16,844 nucleotides of DNA, from assembly GCA_900555175.1 (NCBI GenBank), contig USJT01000002.1:1-16844 (forward strand), given 5' to 3'. The notes beneath the pieces are model-generated. The model had not been told where the DNA came from, did not search any database, and was given only the letters and a program-made list of their open reading frames with translations. The stretch comes from an uncultured bacterium (GTDB lineage: Bacteria > Cyanobacteriota > Vampirovibrionia > Gastranaerophilales > Gastranaerophilaceae). Position 1 is the stretch's first letter. The number at the start of each line of letters is the position of its first letter. Positions 14,201-16,844 of the stretch are shown here, in pieces. A program made the translations under genes and the position numbers.

Positions 14201-14335
14201 ATGAGATAAGCCTTTTTTGCGTTCGGCGGATTTTTTGCAGAGAGCGTAGGTCTTTTACCAAAAGAATATTTATTCTTGCAGGTAAAAACCGAAGTCTCGT
14301 TTAACGCAAAAAATCCAAGAAAAATCGCATCTCGT
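14201..14335 (+). ncRNA. Possible structured RNA or hairpin element after tRNA-Arg
   Basis: About 135 nt folds as a long rod. Outer ATGAGAT/ATCTCGT, then GGATTTTTTGC (14228-14238) with its perfect complement GCAAAAAATCC (14306-14316), then GAGA/TCTC, TTTTACC/GGTAAAA (14253-14259 with 14281-14287) and a terminal AAGAATA/TATTCTT hairpin. A TATAAT at 14191-14196 precedes it and a terminator at 14353-14376 follows, so it could be an independent small RNA. No long open frame crosses it. It could equally be a DNA-level repeat or mobile-element remnant. It does not match a known RNA family that I can name. Confidence 0.4.
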
Positions 14336-14351
14336 GTAAATTAATAAAAAG
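14323..14351 (+). repeat. Direct repeat of the tRNA 3' end (right copy)
   Basis: AATCGCATCTCGTGTAAATT followed by AATAAAAAG. A partial copy of the 3' part of tRNA-Arg and its flank, 195 bp downstream. It also supplies the 3' outer strand of the rod-like hairpin. Confidence 0.6.
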
Positions 14352-14352
14352 T

Positions 14353-14376
14353 AAGCGGGTTTAAAACCCGCTTTTT
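14353..14376 (+). terminator. Intrinsic terminator
   Basis: AAGCGGGTTT / AAAACCCGCTTTTT: short GC-rich stem followed by five T. On the minus strand the T run is interrupted (TTACTTTTT), so it works best for plus-strand transcripts but may also serve the gene at 14413-14788. Confidence 0.8.
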
Positions 14377-14412
14377 AGTATTAGTACAAATTTTTATTGA
14401 AATTTATTTTTC

Positions 14413-14788
14413 TCAACTTATTTTTATATTTAGCTTTTCTGATTCTAACAATTTTTTTAATTTTTCAAGACAGATTCTTGATTCTTTTCTGTTGACTAAC
14501 GGAAAAGCAGATTTATCTTTTGGATAAACACTAATTTTATTTTTCCTTACTTGAATTTCTTTAATTTCGGAATATAAAACTTGTGTACGTTTAAGTATAT
14601 TAAGCAAAAATACCCCAATTATACTCTTTTTTGATTTTATTAACATTAATATTCCTAAAACAAATCCCAAATAAATAATTTATCCCAGCAGTAAGCAATC
14701 CTGCCACAATATATATTAATAAAATCAAATTATCTAAATTAATACTTCCTTGTTGTAGCAAAATATCAACTCCTGACTTAAACAGCAT
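14413..14788 (-). pseudogene. Frameshifted small membrane protein
   Basis: Two overlapping frames read as one gene. The first starts at ATG 14788 and gives LDNLILLIYIVAGLLTAGINYLFG, a membrane segment, then runs into a nonsense-like tail ending at 14600. The second, in another frame from about 14670, continues with GFVLGILMLIKSKK (second hydrophobic stretch) and a soluble C-terminus (YSEIKEIQVRKNKISVYPKD...LEKLKKLL) that resembles a small PH-like or beta-strand domain. Removing one T from the TTT at 14671-14669 (minus strand) would join them as a ~125-aa protein. It may be a true pseudogene, programmed slippage or an assembly error. It begins 18 nt after the His-rich peptide gene, so it lies in the same operon. 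Family not recognised. Confidence 0.55.
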
Positions 14789-14806
14789 TTAGAATTTAGA
14801 CTTATA

Positions 14807-15067
14807 TTAATCCCACCATTTATGAAAATGATTCCATTTTTTCTCATGTTTTGGTTTTGGTTTGTGTTTTTTCTTATGCTTAGGTTTCGGCTTATGTTTA
14901 TGACATTTATGATCATCACACCTTTCATGCGAATCTGATGTTTTAAACATAACCTCAGTATTATTTCGTCTTAAACCAAACCAAGTGAAATCACCGTGCG
15001 CACTTGCAACTGTATAAGATGAAGTAACGAGAATACAAACCAACATTATTAAAAACTTTTTTAACAT
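14807..15067 (-). CDS. Secreted His/Lys-rich peptide
   Basis: 86 aa. ATG at 15067 with GGAGG upstream at ideal spacing. Residues 1-23 form a signal peptide (MLKKFLIMLVCILV, cleavage after ASA); there is no lipobox. The mature part has a short acidic/aromatic stretch, then C50 and C55 in HERCDDHKCHKH, then two near-identical 10-residue units (KHKPKPKHKK, 57-66; KHKPKPKHEK, 67-76) and an aromatic tail WNHFHKWWD. The density of His suggests binding of Ni, Zn, Cu or Co in the periplasm or outside; the high Lys content could also mean binding to anionic surfaces. I do not recognise a family. It has its own consensus-like promoter. Confidence 0.8.
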   Translation of the reverse strand: MLKKFLIMLVCILVTSSYTVASAHGDFTWFGLRRNNTEVMFKTSDSHERCDDHKCHKHKPKPKHKKKHKPKPKHEKKWNHFHKWWD

Positions 15068-15096
15068 ATAACCTCCAAAAACTTCCTTAGAAAGTT

Positions 15097-15125
15097 ATTA
15101 TCCGATGTTATAAATTTTTTGTCAA
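15097..15125 (-). promoter_or_regulatory. Promoter of the His-rich peptide gene
   Basis: Minus strand TTGACA (15125-15120), 17-bp spacer, GATAAT (15102-15097). Leader of about 25 nt containing GGAGG. Confidence 0.75.
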
Positions 15126-15262
15126 GTTTAGTTTTGTTAAGAGAGTCAATTTTAGTTCACTTTTCTAAAAATTAAATTCGAAAATTAAAATAGATAATAC
15201 TACTGACAGTTTTTTTACAAAAAGCTTTTTATAATACAAATTCTTTTTTAATATTAAACGCT

Positions 15263-15787
15263 TCAAATATCTTTTTTTGCATTTTTCAATTCAATAAAAT
15301 GCTCAATATTACGGTATTTAAAAACTTTAGCAGGGTTGCCTCCTGCTATTGCATAAGGAGGTATTTCACCGTGAACTACTGCTCCAGCCTGAATTATAGC
15401 ACCCTCACCAATAACTGTACCAGGTAATATTATTACTTTTGCACCTATCCACACAAAATCACCAATAATAACACCTTTCTTTATTGATGTACCATCATAT
15501 GGAATATCATTGCCCTCATAATTATGACTTGATGATATTATTTGTGAATCAAAACCAGCAACAAAATAATTCCCTAATACAACATCCCCATTACCACTTA
15601 TTCTCATTCCATTTAACTTTACATGGTCTTTAATTACAGTATTTTTATTAACAGTAGAAAATCTTGAACATTGGAAATTTTTACCAATTGATTTAGCTGT
15701 AAATATTATCTGTATACTGTTGCAAAACTGTCTAAACCAGATTCGTATAAATTTTATTGGAATTAAACAGGATAAAATTTTAATCAT
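15263..15787 (-). CDS. Hexapeptide-repeat O-acetyltransferase
   Basis: 174-aa left-handed beta-helix acyltransferase of the LacA/Maa/WbbJ type, expected to move an acetyl group from acetyl-CoA to a sugar hydroxyl, acting as a trimer. Seen: SSSHNYEG with His88 as catalytic base, hexapeptide turns from VIIGDFVWIGAKVII through GEGAIIQAGAVV (106-138), and the C-terminal AIAGGNPAKVFKYR (146-159) that closes the CoA site. The N-terminus is hydrophobic/basic (MIKILSCLIPIKFIRIWF), possibly a membrane-association helix as in some polysaccharide-modifying members. ATG at 15787 is the only plausible start. Likely substrate is a surface glycan. Single gene on a perfect promoter. Confidence 0.9.
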   Translation of the reverse strand: MIKILSCLIPIKFIRIWFRQFCNSIQIIFTAKSIGKNFQCSRFSTVNKNTVIKDHVKLNGMRISGNGDVVLGNYFVAGFDSQIISSSHNYEGNDIPYDGTSIKKGVIIGDFVWIGAKVIILPGTVIGEGAIIQAGAVVHGEIPPYAIAGGNPAKVFKYRNIEHFIELKNAKKDI

Positions 15788-15803
15788 ATTTGTTACCGAA
15801 AGA

Positions 15804-15832
15804 ATTATATAAAAATAAAAGTATCATGTCAA
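15804..15832 (-). promoter_or_regulatory. Perfect sigma-70 promoter of the acetyltransferase
   Basis: Minus strand TTGACA (15832-15827), 17-bp spacer, TATAAT (15809-15804). Expected start about 10 nt before the ATG at 15787, so the leader is too short for a full Shine-Dalgarno, and none is seen. Confidence 0.85.
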
Positions 15833-15909
15833 TCACTTTTTATATTAATGTGCCTTACAAGAGGTTTTTAAAAAGTACATTATACGCTAACCTTATAATG
15901 AGGAAAATT

Positions 15910-16263
15910 ATGTTTTTTATTGACAAAAACAATATAGGAACTGTTATAAAACAGGCTCGAAAAAAAGCCGGGCTCAAACAATACGAACTTGCAGAAATGG
16001 CAGGTTTTTCAGAAAAACATTTATGCAGAATTGAAAATGGGAAATACCTTCCAAAACTTGAACATTTTTTAAGTATAGTATCTATACTTAATCTTAAACT
16101 GGAAGATTTTGGTATTAATTCGGATGAGAAAAATATTTCCCAAGAAAAAAACATTCTTATTAATAAAATTCTAACAAGCGATGATAAACTTGTTAAAATT
16201 TATTTTGAAATTTTCGAAAGTATTGATAAAATTATTAATTTAAACAATAATAAAATGATTTAA
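15910..16263 (+). CDS. XRE-family transcriptional regulator, 117 aa
   Basis: Cro/C1-type HTH at residues about 9-62: IGTVIKQARKKAGLKQYELAEMAGFSEKHLCRIENGKYLPKLEHFLSI, with the canonical Q/E-L-A helix and RIENG signature. The C-terminus is a short Lys/Ile-rich helical tail (KLVKIYFEIFESIDKI) probably for dimerisation. The frame is open back to 15790, but the upstream part is not HTH-like and overlaps the divergent promoter. I choose ATG 15910 (AGGA at 15901-15904); ATG 15898 is possible but lies on a TATAAT at 15894-15899, which would make 15910 nearly leaderless. It sits between the divergent acetyltransferase and the efflux pump, either of which it might control. Confidence 0.82.
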   Translation: MFFIDKNNIGTVIKQARKKAGLKQYELAEMAGFSEKHLCRIENGKYLPKLEHFLSIVSILNLKLEDFGINSDEKNISQEKNILINKILTSDDKLVKIYFEIFESIDKIINLNNNKMI

Positions 16264-16312
16264 AAGATTAATACATTTAATTATTTAATCTACAAACTTT
16301 TTAAAATTGCAT

Positions 16313-16341
16313 TCTTTTGATTGTTATGTTACCGTTATAAT
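16313..16341 (+). promoter_or_regulatory. Candidate promoter of the efflux gene
   Basis: TATAAT at 16336-16341 with a poor -35 TTCTTT (16313-16318) at 17-bp spacing. Weak -35 suggests low basal activity or activation. Confidence 0.45.
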
Positions 16342-16349
16342 AGAAGTAG

Positions 16350-16363
16350 AGATAAATTTATCT
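16350..16363. promoter_or_regulatory. Candidate operator palindrome
   Basis: AGATAAATTTATCT is a perfect 14-bp palindrome 8 bp after the -10, covering about +2 to +15. The position suits repression of the pump gene by a dimeric regulator. Confidence 0.4.
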
Positions 16364-16383
16364 GTAAATAATACGGAGGTAAT

Positions 16384-16844
16384 ATGAATACTGATACCCC
16401 AATTATTCATAATGAGAAGCATTTAAATCCGTGGATTGTTATGATTCCTGTAATGCTTTCGGTTTTTATGTTCGCATTAGACGAAACAATTTCAAACGTT
16501 GCATTACCTTATATGGCAGGTAGCTTTTCTATTAGCCATAACGAATCTACTTGGATTATTACAAGTTATCTGGTCGCAAGCGGTGTTGTTATACCTGCTG
16601 TTGACTTTTTCTCAAAACTTATGGGTAGAAAAACTTATTTTTTGATAAGTGTTACTATATTTACAATTGCATCTGTTCTTTGCGGACTGTCTAAGTCTAT
16701 GGCAATGATTTTGTTCGCAAGAATTTTGCAAGGTATAGGCGGTGGTGGAATTATGCCTATTTCTCAGGCTATAATTTTTGAAATTTTCCCGAAAGAAAAA
16801 CGTGCCGCTGCAATGGCTGTATTTGGTTTAGGTGTTGTTATGGC
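16384..16844 (+). CDS. EmrB/QacA-type MFS efflux pump, 5' part
   Basis: Drug:H+ antiporter of the DHA2 (14-helix) group, cut by the window end after about 153 residues. ATG at 16384 with GGAGGT at 16375-16380. The visible part shows TM1 with ALDETISNVALPYMAG, the STWIITSYLVASG helix 2, the cytosolic motif A region (SKLMGRKTYFL), TM4 with FARILQGIGGGGIMPISQA and then FPKEKRAAAMAVFGLGVV, all as in EmrB. EmrB proteins work with a membrane-fusion partner (EmrA) and an outer-membrane channel; no EmrA gene lies upstream, so it may be downstream or elsewhere. Substrate unknown. It could be controlled by the adjacent XRE gene or through the palindrome at 16350. Confidence 0.9.
   Translation, partial: MNTDTPIIHNEKHLNPWIVMIPVMLSVFMFALDETISNVALPYMAGSFSISHNESTWIITSYLVASGVVIPAVDFFSKLMGRKTYFLISVTIFTIASVLCGLSKSMAMILFARILQGIGGGGIMPISQAIIFEIFPKEKRAAAMAVFGLGVVM

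Noticed and set aside
14201..14335. Calling the rod-like hairpin 6S RNA
   Set aside because: The shape is loosely similar, but I cannot find the conserved central bubble or closing stem sequence, and a DNA repeat explains it as well.
14734..14928. 64-aa minus-strand frame overlapping the His-rich peptide gene
   Set aside because: Overlaps the signal-peptide gene in another frame; Asn/Ile-rich product from AT-rich DNA without a ribosome site.
16264..16312. GATTAA/TTAATC stem after the XRE gene as a terminator
   Set aside because: Only 6 AT-only pairs with a long loop and no clean T run directly after it.

Overview
The window is low-GC DNA. It has dense, short-spaced genes, consensus sigma-70-type promoters (TTGACA-N17-TATAAT) and several extended -10 (TGnTATAAT) promoters. 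A cytosolic NagZ (cell-wall recycling, mainly a Gram-negative enzyme), a GH57 glucan enzyme, an AGCS symporter, an EmrB-type pump and several small XRE regulators are compatible with a host-associated, fermentative bacterium. My best guess is a non-photosynthetic cyanobacterial relative (Vampirovibrionia / Gastranaerophilales). That is inference from composition and gene content; no 16S or other marker in the window proves it.

Layout. 1-374: 3' end of an unrecognised gene, then nagZ (378-1349). 1363-1509: two copies of a 63-bp double-hairpin repeat. 1519-2052 (-): TPR protein, divergent from a GT-B glycosyltransferase (2095-3315) that carries another copy and a half of the same repeat inside its reading frame. 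3430-5264: AGCS amino-acid symporter with an N-terminal signal peptide, overlapping an ACT-domain protein. 5261-6013 (-): acidic helical protein of unknown role. 6139-8364: GH57 glucan-active enzyme. 8446-8622: 58-aa protein and a bidirectional terminator. 8717-9362 (-): small HTH protein plus dut. 9470-9697: XRE regulator behind a perfect promoter. 9683-12310 (-): alaS. 12456-13847 (-): a 463-aa protein with eight 11-residue repeats.

14070-14143 is tRNA-Arg(UCU) with a strong terminator. It is followed by a roughly 135-nt rod-like hairpin ending in an imperfect copy of the tRNA 3' end, and then by accessory-looking genes: a frameshifted small membrane protein, a secreted His/Lys-rich peptide, a hexapeptide acyltransferase and another XRE regulator. 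The window ends inside an EmrB/QacA-type efflux pump gene (16384-end).

How the genes work together. Most neighbours look like independent housekeeping or transport units. The functional pairs supported by spacing are symporter plus ACT protein (25-nt overlap) and small HTH plus dut (1-nt gap); the secreted peptide and the broken membrane gene are also close (18 nt). There is no CRISPR array, transposase or complete prophage. The most unusual items are the 63-bp repeat that entered a coding sequence in frame, the structured DNA after the tRNA with its duplicated tRNA 3' end, the hendecad-repeat protein and the His/Lys-rich secreted peptide.
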